The translations under genes and the position numbers were made by a program. From contig NZ_JNWV01000047.1 of assembly GCF_000716535.1 (NCBI RefSeq), positions 1-54,355 on the forward strand: DNA of 54,355 nt. The letters run 5' to 3'. Shown piece by piece: positions 15,954-23,674 of the stretch; the first letter of the stretch is position 1; each line of letters starts with the position of its first letter. The notes under the pieces were generated by a model. The model was not told the origin of the DNA, ran no database searches, and saw only the letters and a program-made list of their open reading frames with translations. The DNA comes from Streptomyces flaveolus. GTDB taxonomy: Bacteria > Actinomycetota > Actinomycetes > Streptomycetales > Streptomycetaceae.

Positions 15954-16745
15954 ATGACTGCGCAGCGTTCCTTCGAAGACCTCGTGGCTGAGGGTGCCGC
16001 CGTGCCGACCGAGGGGTGGGACTTCTCGTGGTTCGAGGGCCGGGCCACCGAGGAGCGGCCGTCGTGGGGGTACGCCCGGTCGGCGGGGGAGCGGCTGGCC
16101 GGCGCCGAGGCCGTGCTGGACGTCCAGACCGGCGGCGGGGAGGTGCTGGACTTCGCGCTGAGCCGGGCGGAGCCGGCCCGGCCGGTGCTGGTCGCGGCCA
16201 CCGAGGGGTGGCCGCCGAACGTGGCGAAGGCCACCGCCCTGCTGCGGCCCCGGGGGGTCGTGGTGGTCGCCGCGCCGGACGACGCGCCGCTTCCGTTCGC
16301 GGACGGGGCGTTCGACCTGGTGCTCAGCCGGCACCCGGTGCGGCCGTACTGGGCGGAGATCGCCCGGGTGCTGCGGCCCGGCGGCACCTACTTCGCCCAG
16401 CACGTGGGGCCGGGCAGCGCCTTCGAACTGGTCGAGTTCTTCCTCGGGCCGCGGTCGCAGGAGGCGCGCGGCGGCCGCGACCCCGAGCGGGAGCGGGCCG
16501 ACGCCGAGGCGGCGGGCCTGGAGGTGGCCGGGCTGCGGGCGGAGCGGCTGCGGATGGAGTTCCATGACGTCGCCGCCGTCGTCCACTTCCTGCGCAAGGT
16601 GGTGTGGATGGTCCCGGATTTCACGGTCGAGGCGTACGAGCCGCGACTGCGCGCGCTGCACGAACGGATCCGGAAGGAGGGGCCGTTCGTCGCGCACAGC
16701 GCCCGGCATCTCTTCGACGTGCGCAAGCCGGACCGTCGACCGTAG
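15954..16745 (+). CDS. Class I SAM-dependent methyltransferase
   Basis: A 263-residue Rossmann-type methyltransferase. Motif I is slightly divergent (VLDVQTGGGEVL), followed by VLVAATEGWPPNVAKA, the DDAPLPFADGAFDLVLSRHPV segment typical of Methyltransf_11 proteins, and ARVLRPGGTYFAQHVG. Substrate unknown. No ribosome site is visible within 15 bases of the ATG, so it is probably leaderless. It is the last gene before a 630-base non-coding region. Confidence 0.85.
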   Translation: MTAQRSFEDLVAEGAAVPTEGWDFSWFEGRATEERPSWGYARSAGERLAGAEAVLDVQTGGGEVLDFALSRAEPARPVLVAATEGWPPNVAKATALLRPRGVVVVAAPDDAPLPFADGAFDLVLSRHPVRPYWAEIARVLRPGGTYFAQHVGPGSAFELVEFFLGPRSQEARGGRDPERERADAEAAGLEVAGLRAERLRMEFHDVAAVVHFLRKVVWMVPDFTVEAYEPRLRALHERIRKEGPFVAHSARHLFDVRKPDRRP

Positions 16746-16780
16746 TTTGCCCAGGGTTTCCACATTGTTATCGAGCGCGG

Positions 16781-16810
16781 TTCACACCGGTCCCGTCGAT
16801 CACGTAAGTT
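16781..16810 (+). promoter_or_regulatory. Candidate promoter of a structured RNA
   Basis: TTCACA (16781-16786) and TAAGTT (16805-16810) are spaced by 18 bases. Transcription from about 16818 would run directly into the nested helices at 16839-16959. Sequence-based inference only. Confidence 0.4.
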
Positions 16811-16838
16811 CAGACCAAGGTTATTCGCGTGAGCAAAG

Positions 16839-16959
16839 CTGCGCGGGCGGTACCGCGCAGTGGAGGGGGCTGCGCGGTGCCGTGGAGCCGTGCGATCTCC
16901 ACCCGACGGCGTAGCGGAGGCGTCAAGTCCACCCTTCGCTGACGGCGTCGCCCGTCGGG
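16839..16959 (+). other. Structure-rich non-coding region with competing hairpins
   Basis: CTGCGCGG (16839-16846), CCGCGCAG (16853-16860) and CTGCGCGG (16870-16877) lie in a row, so the middle arm can pair with either neighbour but not both. Downstream are GTGGAG/CTCCAC (16882-16887 with 16897-16902) and a nested helix: CCCGACGG (16902-16909) with CCGTCGGG (16952-16959), enclosing AGCGGAGG (16913-16920) with CCTTCGCT (16933-16940). I match it to no riboswitch family I know. A 37-codon frame from GTG 16831 overlaps it and could instead be a tiny gene. The remaining bases to about 17100 show nothing I can name. Confidence 0.45.
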
Positions 16960-17119
16960 GGGGACCCGGGGCAACTCGCCGATGAGCCCCCAAGATGGCC
17001 TAATCCTTGCGAATCCGTTCGTATCCGACCGGATTTCCCTGGAATTCCGCTGTGAATCGGCCATGAAGCCCCCATGAATCGCGCATTCCGCGGCCACCGG
17101 GGCGTTGCCGGATGATTCC

Positions 17120-17227
17120 GGAGAGTAGTTGTGGCCCGCCAATGCACCCACCATCCCTTACGAAGGGTTATGGTGGAAACCCCCCCTCGGGCCGGTCCGT
17201 CTCCCCCCCACGGACCGGCCCGTTTTT
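17120..17227 (+). ncRNA. Probable 6C small RNA
   Basis: A hairpin CCACCAT/ATGGTGG with inner CCCTT/AAGGG (17148-17176) is followed by a run of seven C (17180-17186) and then a 13-bp hairpin whose 9-base loop carries another seven C (17203-17209), closed by TTTTT. Two stem-loops with runs of at least six cytosines define the actinobacterial 6C RNA family. GGCCCG (17133-17138) could also pair with CGGGCC (17188-17193), placing the first C run in a loop. The 5' end is a guess. 6C RNAs act on mRNAs through the C-rich loops. Confidence 0.65.
17188..17227 (+). terminator. Strong intrinsic terminator
   Basis: CGGGCCGGTCCGT (17188-17200) and ACGGACCGGCCCG (17210-17222) form a perfect 13-bp stem followed by five T. 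It ends the presumed 6C RNA and insulates the prenyltransferase gene. It is the only classical stem-plus-T-run terminator in the window. Downstream, TCCGGGAACC occurs twice (17237-17246, 17250-17259), an operator-like direct repeat before uppS. Confidence 0.85.
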
Positions 17228-17375
17228 CGTCCCCGTTCCGGGAACCCGGTCCGGGAACCTCTCGGCCGCGGTCCGCCGTCCCCGTGAAGGGGCGGGGCCA
17301 TGACCAACCCCCGAGCAGCGGTAGGCTCAACGGCTCCGGCACCCCATCCCCCGCGCCCAACCCCCGGAGGGTCAC

Positions 17376-18149
17376 GTGAACCTGCGCGACAAGCTGCGCG
17401 GCCTGCTCGTCAGGCTCTACGCACGCCGGGTGGAAGGCCACCTGGACCACGCTCAGGTGCCCAAGCACATCGGCGTCATCATGGACGGCAACCGCCGCTG
17501 GGCGAAGGCGTCCGGCTCCAGCACCGTCCACGGGCACCGCGCCGGTGCCGAGAAGATCGAGGAGTTCCTCGGCTGGTGCACCGAGACCGACGTCGAGGTC
17601 GTCACCCTGTGGCTGCTGTCCACCGACAACTTCGACCGGCCGCAGGAGGAACTCGTCCCCCTGCTCGGCATCATCGAGGACGTCGTCCGGACCCTCGCCA
17701 CCGACGGCCGCTGGCGGGTGCACCACGTCGGCACGATGGACCTGCTGCCCGCGCAGATGCAGACGGCCCTGAAGGAGGCCGAGGAGGCCACCGCCCACAT
17801 CGACGGGATACTCGTCAACGTGGCCATCGGCTACGGCGGCCGGCAGGAGATCGCCGACGCCGTGCGCTCCATGCTGCTCGACGCCCAGGACAAGGGCGTG
17901 TCCCTGGAGCGCCTCGCCGAGTCCGTCGACATCGACATGATCGGCCGTCACCTGTACACCGGCGACCAGCCCGACCCCGACCTGGTCATCCGCACCAGCG
18001 GGGAGCAGCGGCTGTCCGGATTCATGCTCTGGCAGACCGCTCACTCGGAGTACTACTTCTGCGAGGTCTTCTGGCCGGCCTTCCGGAAGGTCGACTTCCT
18101 GCGTGCCCTGCGCGACTACGCCGCACGTCACCGCCGCTACGGCGGCTGA
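17376..18149 (+). CDS. uppS: cis-Prenyltransferase (isoprenyl diphosphate synthase)
   Basis: A 257-residue UPP-synthase-family enzyme that condenses isopentenyl diphosphate units in cis, making polyprenyl carriers for cell-wall synthesis or a shorter precursor. GVIMDGNRRWA carries the catalytic Asp (D37) and the phosphate loop; ATEN-like LWLLSTDNFDRP, IGYGGRQEI, and RTSGEQRLSGFMLWQTAHSE follow. Length is close to the shorter mycobacterial Z-farnesyl-type enzyme, so the product could be short-chain; Streptomyces usually has more than one paralogue. GTG start with GGAGG 5 bases upstream. It is followed by phoH and a wall hydrolase. Confidence 0.9.
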   Translation: MNLRDKLRGLLVRLYARRVEGHLDHAQVPKHIGVIMDGNRRWAKASGSSTVHGHRAGAEKIEEFLGWCTETDVEVVTLWLLSTDNFDRPQEELVPLLGIIEDVVRTLATDGRWRVHHVGTMDLLPAQMQTALKEAEEATAHIDGILVNVAIGYGGRQEIADAVRSMLLDAQDKGVSLERLAESVDIDMIGRHLYTGDQPDPDLVIRTSGEQRLSGFMLWQTAHSEYYFCEVFWPAFRKVDFLRALRDYAARHRRYGG

Positions 18150-18160
18150 CCCGCCGGCCC

Positions 18161-18195
18161 CGCCCCGTCGCCGCCCGGTGACGGGGCGTTGTCGT
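18161..18195 (+). terminator. Terminator after cis-prenyltransferase
   Basis: CGCCCCGTC (18161-18169) pairs with GACGGGGCG (18180-18188), followed by TTGTCGTTT. Located 12 bases after the stop codon. Confidence 0.7.
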
Positions 18196-18497
18196 TTACC
18201 CCGATTGGCGGGGATGTAACAAGGAGTTCACCGGCGCGCGGGTGGCCGCATTTGCATGGCGGCGCATCATCGAGGGCATAAGGCAAGCAGGTCGACGCCC
18301 GAACCACGGGCGTCGGATCTCAGCGGGCGGCACGGGGTCGCCCGCCCGGGAGGCCCTTTGCACCAGCCCGACCGTGCGGTCACCGCACGGAAGCAGCCGC
18401 GGGGGGCCGGTTCACGGCCCGCCGTGCGCGGGGGCCGGACACCGGTCCAGCATCACTTCGTCGCTCCCCGACCTCATCCGAGGGGGTACGTCCTTCC
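18195..18497 (+). other. Long structured leader of phoH
   Basis: The roughly 300 bases before phoH hold no gene. A TTTACC/TAACAA pair (about 18195-18222) may be the promoter. Then come separate stable hairpins: CGACGCCCG/CGGGCGTCG (18293-18301 with 18307-18315), GCGGGCG/CGCCCGC (18323-18329 with 18339-18345), and CCGTGCGG/CCGCACGG with a three-base loop (18372-18379 with 18383-18390). AGGGGG at 18481-18486 is rather far from the start. I recognise no riboswitch family. Confidence 0.45.
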
Positions 18498-19823
18498 GTG
18501 GTGACCAGCACAAAGCGCCACAAGCCCGACCGGCGCACGTATGTTCTCGACACCAGCGTCCTGCTGGCCGACCCGAACGCCCTGGCCCGCTTCGACGAGC
18601 ACGAGGTCGTGCTCCCCATCGTGGTGGTCACGGAGCTGGAGGCCAAGCGGCACCATCCGGAACTCGGCTACTTCGCCCGCCAGGCACTGCGCCTGCTGGA
18701 CGACTACCGGGTGAAGCACGGTCGCCTCGACGCCCCCATCCCGATCGGGGAACTGGGCGGGACGGTCCGCGTCGAGCTCAACCACTCGGACCCCAGCGTG
18801 CTGCCCACCGGCTACCGCCTGGGGGACAACGACTCGCGCATCCTCGCGGTGGCCCGCAACCTGCAGGCCGAGGGGTTCGACGTCACCGTCGTGTCGAAGG
18901 ACCTGCCGCTCAGGATCAAGGCGTCCTCGGTCGGCCTCCTCGCCGAGGAGTACCGCGCCGAACTGGCCATCACGGAGAACTCCGGCTGGACAGGGATGAC
19001 CGAACTCACCCTGCCGGGCGAGCAGGTGGACATCCTCTTCGAGGAAGGGCACGTGTACGTCCCGGAGGCGGCCGACCTCCCCGTGCACACCGGCCTGACC
19101 ATCCAGTCCGAGCGCGGCAAGGCGCTCGGCCGGGTCACCGCCGAGGGCAACGTCCGGCTGGTGCGCGGCGACCGGGAGGCGTTCGGCATCAAGGGCCGCA
19201 GCGCCGAGCAGCGCATCGCGCTCGACCTGCTGCTCGACCCGGACGTGGGCATCGTCTCGATGGGCGGACGGGCCGGCACCGGCAAGTCGGCGCTGGCGCT
19301 GTGCGCGGGCCTGGAGGCGGTCCTGGAGCGTCGCCAGCACCAGAAGGTGATGGTCTTCCGGCCGCTGTACGCGGTCGGCGGGCAGGAGCTGGGCTATCTG
19401 CCGGGCAGCGAGGCGGAGAAGATGAGCCCGTGGGCCCAGGCCGTCTTCGACACCCTGTCGGCGGTCACCAGCCGGGAGGTCATCGAGGAGGTCACCGCGC
19501 GCGGGATGCTGGAGGTCCTCCCGCTCACCCACATCCGCGGGCGCTCGCTGCACGACGCGTTCGTGATCGTGGACGAGGCGCAGTCCCTGGAGAAGAACGT
19601 ACTGCTGACCGTTCTGTCCCGGATCGGCGCCAATTCGCGGGTCGTTCTCACGCACGACGTGGCACAGCGGGACAATCTCCGCGTAGGCCGCTACGACGGT
19701 GTGGTCGCCGTGGTGGAGAAGCTGAAGGGACACCCGCTCTTCGCGCACGTCACGCTGACGCGTTCCGAGAGGTCCCAGATTGCGGCGCTTGTGACCGAAA
19801 TGCTGGAGGACGGACACATCTGA
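18498..19823 (+). CDS. phoH: PIN-PhoH fusion ATPase/ribonuclease
   Basis: A 441-residue protein of the PhoH2 type. The N-terminal PIN domain (residues about 12-150) starts [15 protein letters not shown] with the metal-binding Asp, and continues with [16 protein letters not shown] and [14 protein letters not shown]. The C-terminal PhoH domain has NTPase motifs [13 protein letters not shown] (Walker A) and [11 protein letters not shown] (Walker B), then [23 protein letters not shown] sequence. In mycobacteria PhoH2 unwinds and cleaves RNA. Starts at GTG 18498 and GTG 18501 are adjacent. It follows a long structured leader and precedes a secreted transglycosylase. Confidence 0.92.
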   Translation: MVTSTKRHKPDRRTYVLDTSVLLADPNALARFDEHEVVLPIVVVTELEAKRHHPELGYFARQALRLLDDYRVKHGRLDAPIPIGELGGTVRVELNHSDPSVLPTGYRLGDNDSRILAVARNLQAEGFDVTVVSKDLPLRIKASSVGLLAEEYRAELAITENSGWTGMTELTLPGEQVDILFEEGHVYVPEAADLPVHTGLTIQSERGKALGRVTAEGNVRLVRGDREAFGIKGRSAEQRIALDLLLDPDVGIVSMGGRAGTGKSALALCAGLEAVLERRQHQKVMVFRPLYAVGGQELGYLPGSEAEKMSPWAQAVFDTLSAVTSREVIEEVTARGMLEVLPLTHIRGRSLHDAFVIVDEAQSLEKNVLLTVLSRIGANSRVVLTHDVAQRDNLRVGRYDGVVAVVEKLKGHPLFAHVTLTRSERSQIAALVTEMLEDGHI

Positions 19824-19962
19824 CGCATCTGACATACGGGTGACGGCTGTTGGCGCCGTCCGGCAAAGGCCATGAGCCTAGCCGGGCGGCGCCTTGGCGC
19901 GTGGAGTTTTCCTGAAATCCCCAGGGCCAAACAGGATGTGAGCTTTCACACGCAACACAGAA

Positions 19963-20231
19963 TTGCCACGCGGCGTCCGGTTACGGCAGAGTCTCGTTCC
20001 TGTCAGGCCCCGCATACGACACAGCTGTACCCCCAGCGGTACGACGCCACCTGAGCACCACCAACTCCATAGAGTTCGTCGTATGCCGCCCGAGCACCAC
20101 GCGGCGCTCCCTTCGGGGGAGTTGCCCACCGGGCCCGCGCCTCCCGTGACCCCGCAGTTGGGAGGCCAGTGTCAGGGGCACGATCGCGTCCGCCAGGGTC
20201 ACCGAAGCGGGCGATGCTGGAAGGAAACCGT
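19963..20231 (+). promoter_or_regulatory. Structured 5' leader of the transglycosylase gene
   Basis: The 408-base gap after phoH has a possible promoter (TTGCCA 19963-19968, CAGAGT 19987-19992, 18 apart). Then GCATACGAC (20012-20020) pairs with GTCGTATGC (20078-20086), enclosing AACTC-cata-GAGTT (20063-20076) and GTAC-N8-GTAC, which makes a branched element. It is followed by a UUCG-loop hairpin (20107-20121) and GCCTCCC/GGGAGGC (20139-20145 with 20160-20166). The c-di-AMP riboswitch known before other Streptomyces wall-hydrolase genes is not recognisable here. Confidence 0.5.
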
Positions 20232-20930
20232 GTGAGCCGGATTTCGGTCCGGGGATTCGCAGTGGCCTCCGCCACCGCGGTCACCGCTGTCGGAAGCGTC
20301 GTCGGCGTTGCCTCGGGCAGCACCGCACAGACCAACGACGCCGAGGCGACGGCAGCCGACACCACGCTCCTCGCCGACATACCCGCCGGTCAGCAGGCAC
20401 AGGTGCAGACCGCGTCGCTGACGCAGCAGGCCGACGCGCAGGCCATCGCCGCGGACGTCAGCGCCAAGAAGGACGCCGAGGAAGCGGCCCGCAAGGCCGC
20501 CGCCGAGACCGCGATCGCCAAGAAGGAGCTCGCCGAGAAGGCGGCCAAGGAGGCGAAGGAGCGCGCCGAGGCGAAGGCCGCGGCCAGCCGTGGGACCGAC
20601 GTCCGTGACTCCTCCAGCTTCCCGGTCCAGGGCAGCTACTCCGTGGCGCAGATCCAGGCGATGGCCCGTCAGATGGTCGCCGGCGACCAGTTCGGGTGCT
20701 TCAGCAACATCGTGAACCACGAGTCGAGCTGGAACTACCGCGCGGTGAACGCCTCCTCCGGTGCCTACGGCCTCTTCCAGGCCCTGCCCGGCTCCAAGAT
20801 GGCCTCGGCCGGCGCCGACTGGCAGACCAACCCGGCCACCCAGATCAAGTGGGGCCTCAACTACATGAACAGCCGGTACGGCAGCCCGTGCCAGGCCTGG
20901 TCGTTCTGGCAGGCCAACCACTGGTACTAG
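20232..20930 (+). CDS. Secreted transglycosylase-SLT-domain wall hydrolase
   Basis: A 232-residue exported protein likely to cleave peptidoglycan glycan strands. It has an N-terminal hydrophobic export signal (residues about 8-32), an Ala/Lys/Glu-rich coiled coil (about 72-118), then a C-terminal SLT-like domain of about 95 residues with NHESSWN (catalytic E164) and ASSGAYGLFQALPG. Two cysteines in the domain (FGCFSN and SPCQAW) probably form a disulfide. GTG 20232 is chosen because GGAAGGAAA lies upstream at good spacing. The structured leader suggests RNA-level control of expression. Confidence 0.88.
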   Translation: MSRISVRGFAVASATAVTAVGSVVGVASGSTAQTNDAEATAADTTLLADIPAGQQAQVQTASLTQQADAQAIAADVSAKKDAEEAARKAAAETAIAKKELAEKAAKEAKERAEAKAAASRGTDVRDSSSFPVQGSYSVAQIQAMARQMVAGDQFGCFSNIVNHESSWNYRAVNASSGAYGLFQALPGSKMASAGADWQTNPATQIKWGLNYMNSRYGSPCQAWSFWQANHWY

Positions 20931-20980
20931 GCGCTCTGCCGGCACCCGCGCCGTTCGCCGGCGCGCTCTCAACCTCGCGC

Positions 20981-21011
20981 AGCCCCTCCCCGTCCTTAGG
21001 GGAGGGGCTTT
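20981..21011 (+). terminator. Terminator after transglycosylase
   Basis: AGCCCCTCCCC (20981-20991) pairs with GGGGAGGGGCT (20999-21009), loop of 7 bases, followed by TTT. Confidence 0.8.
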
Positions 21012-21091
21012 CGCCCTGTACGGTCGTATGCGAACGACTCCAGGGGGGAGTGGTGGCGAGCACCCGGGGACTCGGGGGAAGAGGACGGATC

Positions 21092-22426
21092 ATGTCGCGA
21101 GTGCCAGGCTGGCTCGGCCGGCTGGGGGCCGGTCTCACCGAGATGAGCGAGCGCCTGGACGAGCGCCGCGCCGAGGTGGAGAAGGAGCACGGCGAAGCCG
21201 TCGAGCCCGCCGGCCCCGCCGACTCCGGGCCGGCCGGCGCGCCTGCCGCCACGGCCGCGCCCGTCCGCCGGCCCAAGGCGCCGTCCGGTCCCCGTCCCGA
21301 CCCGGCCGAGGCCGTGCCCTGGGGCGTCCGGGTCGCCGCCGAGGCGGGCTGGCGGCTGCTGGTGCTGGCCGGCACGGTCTGGGTGCTGATGCGCGTCATC
21401 AGCGCCATCCAGCTGGTGGTGTTCGCCTTCGTCATCGCCCTGCTGGTCACGGCGCTGCTCCAGCCGACCGTCGCCCGGCTCACCCGGCGCGGGGTGCCGC
21501 GCGGCCCGGCCACCGCGCTCACCGCCATCAGCGGCTTCGTCGTCATCGGCCTGATGGGCTGGTTCGTGACCTGGCAGGTCATGGAGAACATCGACACGCT
21601 CTCCAACCAGATCCAGAGCGGCATCGACGACCTGCGCAACTGGCTGCTGAAGAGCCCCTTCCACGTCACCGACAAGCAGATCAACCAGATCGCCAAGAAC
21701 CTCCGCGAGGCGATCGGCGCCAACGCCGACCAGATAACGTCCGCCGGCCTGGAGGGCGTCCAGGTCATCGTGGAGGCCCTCACCGGCATCCTGCTGGTGT
21801 TCTTCTCGACGCTGTTCCTGCTCTACGACGGCAAGCGGATCTGGCAGTGGTTCCTGAAGCTGGTGCCCGCCGCCGCCCGCCCGGGTGTGGCCGGCGCCGG
21901 CCCGCGCGCCTGGCGCACCCTGACGGCCTACGTGCGCGGCACGGTCCTGGTCGCCCTCATCGACGCCATCTTCATCGGCATCGGCATCTACTTCCTGGAC
22001 GTGCCGATGGCCGTCCCGCTGGCCGTCTTCATCTTCCTGTTCTCGTTCATCCCGCTGGTCGGCGCGGTCGCCTCCGGCGCGCTCGCGGTGATCGTGGCGC
22101 TGGTCACCCAGGGTGTCTTCACCGCCGTCATGACCCTCGTCGTGGTCCTCGCGGTCCAGCAGATCGAGGGGCACGTCCTGCAGCCGTTCATCCTCGGCCG
22201 CGCGGTGCGGGTCCACCCGCTGGCGGTCGTCCTGACCGTGGCCGCCGGCGGCATGGTGGCCGGGATCGGCGGCGCGGTGGTGGCCGTGCCGCTGGTGGCG
22301 GTGACGAACACGGTGGTGGGGTACCTGCGGCAGTATTCGCAGGAGGTCCAGCAGCAGCACGCTTCCGCCGAGCCCGCGGAAGAGGAAGTGGCACAGGACG
22401 CGGAAGACCCCGCCCACCAAGGGTGA
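21092..22426 (+). CDS. AI-2E-family (PerM-like) membrane protein
   Basis: A 444-residue polytopic membrane protein. A charged cytoplasmic N-terminus (about 95 residues) precedes about eight helices, starting LLVLAGTVWVLMRVISAIQL. The family signatures are present: the extracellular domain between helices 3 and 4, IFLFSFIPLVGAVASGALAV, and VLAVQQIEGHVLQPFILGR. The family includes the AI-2 exporter TqsA and PerM-type transporters; the substrate here is unknown. ATG 21092 has GAAGAGGA at correct spacing; GTG codons at 21050 and 21053 are in-frame alternatives after a GGGGGGAG run. Confidence 0.88.
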   Translation: MSRVPGWLGRLGAGLTEMSERLDERRAEVEKEHGEAVEPAGPADSGPAGAPAATAAPVRRPKAPSGPRPDPAEAVPWGVRVAAEAGWRLLVLAGTVWVLMRVISAIQLVVFAFVIALLVTALLQPTVARLTRRGVPRGPATALTAISGFVVIGLMGWFVTWQVMENIDTLSNQIQSGIDDLRNWLLKSPFHVTDKQINQIAKNLREAIGANADQITSAGLEGVQVIVEALTGILLVFFSTLFLLYDGKRIWQWFLKLVPAAARPGVAGAGPRAWRTLTAYVRGTVLVALIDAIFIGIGIYFLDVPMAVPLAVFIFLFSFIPLVGAVASGALAVIVALVTQGVFTAVMTLVVVLAVQQIEGHVLQPFILGRAVRVHPLAVVLTVAAGGMVAGIGGAVVAVPLVAVTNTVVGYLRQYSQEVQQQHASAEPAEEEVAQDAEDPAHQG

Positions 22427-22434
22427 GCGGGGTC
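22406..22434 (+). terminator. Terminator hairpin overlapping a stop codon
   Basis: GACCCCGC (22406-22413) pairs with GCGGGGTC (22427-22434); the loop contains the stop codon of the AI-2E-family gene. It lies between convergent genes and could serve both, since ahpD ends at 22451. Confidence 0.6.
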
Positions 22435-22450
22435 CCCGGCAGCGGCTGAC

Positions 22451-22984
22451 CTACTCGGAGAGGACCGCCTCGGCGTCCAGCGTGACGCCGACGGCCTGCA
22501 CCACGGAGGCGATCTTGAACGCCTCCTGGACGGTCTCGCGCTCCACGCCGGCCTTGCGCAGTACCTGCTCGTGCGAGTCCAGGCACATGCCACAGCCGTT
22601 GATCGCGGAGACCGCGAACGACCACAGCTCGAAGTCGACCTTCTCCACGCCCGGGTTGCCGATGACGTTCATCCGCAGGCCCGCGCGCAGGGTGCCGTAC
22701 TCGTGGTCGGACAGCAGGTGCCGGGTGCGGTAGAAGACGTTGTTCATCGCCATGATGGCGGCGGCCGACTTGGCGGCCTGGTACGCCTCCGGCGAGAGGT
22801 TCGCCTTCGCCTCCGGCTCCAGCTCCCGCAGCACGATCGGGGAACGGGAGGCGATGGCGGTCGCCAGCACCGTGCCCCACAGCTGCTGGGCCGGCAGCTC
22901 CGAGTTGCCGATGACCGAGCCCAGGTTGAGCTTCAGGTCCTTGGCGTAGTCCGGGATACGGGACTTCAGGGAGTCGAGCGACAC
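22451..22984 (-). CDS. ahpD: Alkyl hydroperoxide reductase AhpD
   Basis: A 177-residue all-helical peroxidase/reductase that recycles AhpC. The active-site motif [13 protein letters not shown] gives C131, C134 and H138, nearly the numbering known for the mycobacterial enzyme, which passes electrons from lipoamide to AhpC. The whole family pattern is present and the length is normal. The GTG start lies 3 bases after the ahpC stop codon, so the two genes form one operon divergent from oxyR. Confidence 0.95.
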   Translation of the reverse strand: MSLDSLKSRIPDYAKDLKLNLGSVIGNSELPAQQLWGTVLATAIASRSPIVLRELEPEAKANLSPEAYQAAKSAAAIMAMNNVFYRTRHLLSDHEYGTLRAGLRMNVIGNPGVEKVDFELWSFAVSAINGCGMCLDSHEQVLRKAGVERETVQEAFKIASVVQAVGVTLDAEAVLSE

Positions 22985-22987
22985 GGG

Positions 22988-23542
22988 TCACTCACCAGCC
23001 AGCAGCGCGACCGGGTCGAGGGTCTGCTCGCCCTTGGTCCAGTTGCAGGGGCACAGCTCGTCGGTCTGCAGGGCGTCCAGGACCCGCAGGACCTCCTTGG
23101 GGTTACGGCCCACGGAACCGGCGGTGACCATCGTGAACTGGATCTCGCGGTTCGGGTCGACGATGAAGACGGCGCGCTGCGCGAAGCCGTCCTCGCCCTC
23201 GATGCCGAGGTCGCGCATCAGCTCGTGCTTGGAGTCCGCCATCATCGGGAACGGCAGGTCGGTCAGGTCCGGGTGGTCCTTGCGCCAGGCGTGGTGGACG
23301 AACTCGGAGTCACCCGAGAAGCCGAGGATTTGGGCGTCGCGGTCGGCGAACTCGTCGTTCAGCTTCCCGAACGCGGCGATCTCGGTCGGGCACACGAACG
23401 TGAAGTCCTTGGGCCAGGCGAAGACCACGAGCCACTTGCCCTCGTAGGACTTGTGGTGGATCTGCTCGAACTCCTTGCCCTTCTCCAGCGAGACGCAGGC
23501 GGTCAGTTCGAACTCGGGGAACTTGTCACCGACAGTGAGCAC
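22988..23542 (-). CDS. ahpC: Peroxiredoxin AhpC
   Basis: A 184-residue typical 2-Cys-type peroxiredoxin that reduces hydrogen and organic peroxides. The peroxidatic site is DFTFVCPTEI (C51); the C-terminal ELCPCNW carries C164 and C166, of which one should be the resolving cysteine. GTG 23542 is used: AAGGAGAG lies 7-8 bases upstream, while the longer frame to 23653 runs through the ahpC-oxyR promoter region. Cotranscribed with ahpD and divergent from oxyR, so peroxide-inducible by OxyR in all likelihood. Confidence 0.96.
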   Translation of the reverse strand: MLTVGDKFPEFELTACVSLEKGKEFEQIHHKSYEGKWLVVFAWPKDFTFVCPTEIAAFGKLNDEFADRDAQILGFSGDSEFVHHAWRKDHPDLTDLPFPMMADSKHELMRDLGIEGEDGFAQRAVFIVDPNREIQFTMVTAGSVGRNPKEVLRVLDALQTDELCPCNWTKGEQTLDPVALLAGE

Positions 23543-23674
23543 GCGCTCTCCTTGCAGCGAAGAAACTTCCCTTTTGGGGTGTTTCCCATGGGTTGGACGT
23601 TGTCGATGTTGGCACAGGGTGCATTGATTAGTGAAATAGCTACACTCGGTCATGTTGATCGGAGGGAGCTATCA
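23543..23674. promoter_or_regulatory. ahpC-oxyR divergent control region
   Basis: This 132-base interval must carry both promoters and the OxyR operator. It is AT-richer than its surroundings around 23623-23645. ATAGCT (23636-23641) and AGCTAT (23667-23672) form an inverted pair, echoing the ATAG/CTAT tetrads of OxyR sites, and TAGCTA itself is palindromic. The distal copy overlaps the oxyR ribosome site (GGAGGGAGC), which suggests autoregulation. Exact boundaries unproven. Confidence 0.5.

Noticed and set aside
16890..17030. c-di-AMP (ydaO) riboswitch
   Set aside because: GGGGGACCC and a TTCGCTGA-like start are present, but the GGGUGAAUC and CCGNCAGCUAACC cores are missing and the order of elements does not fit.
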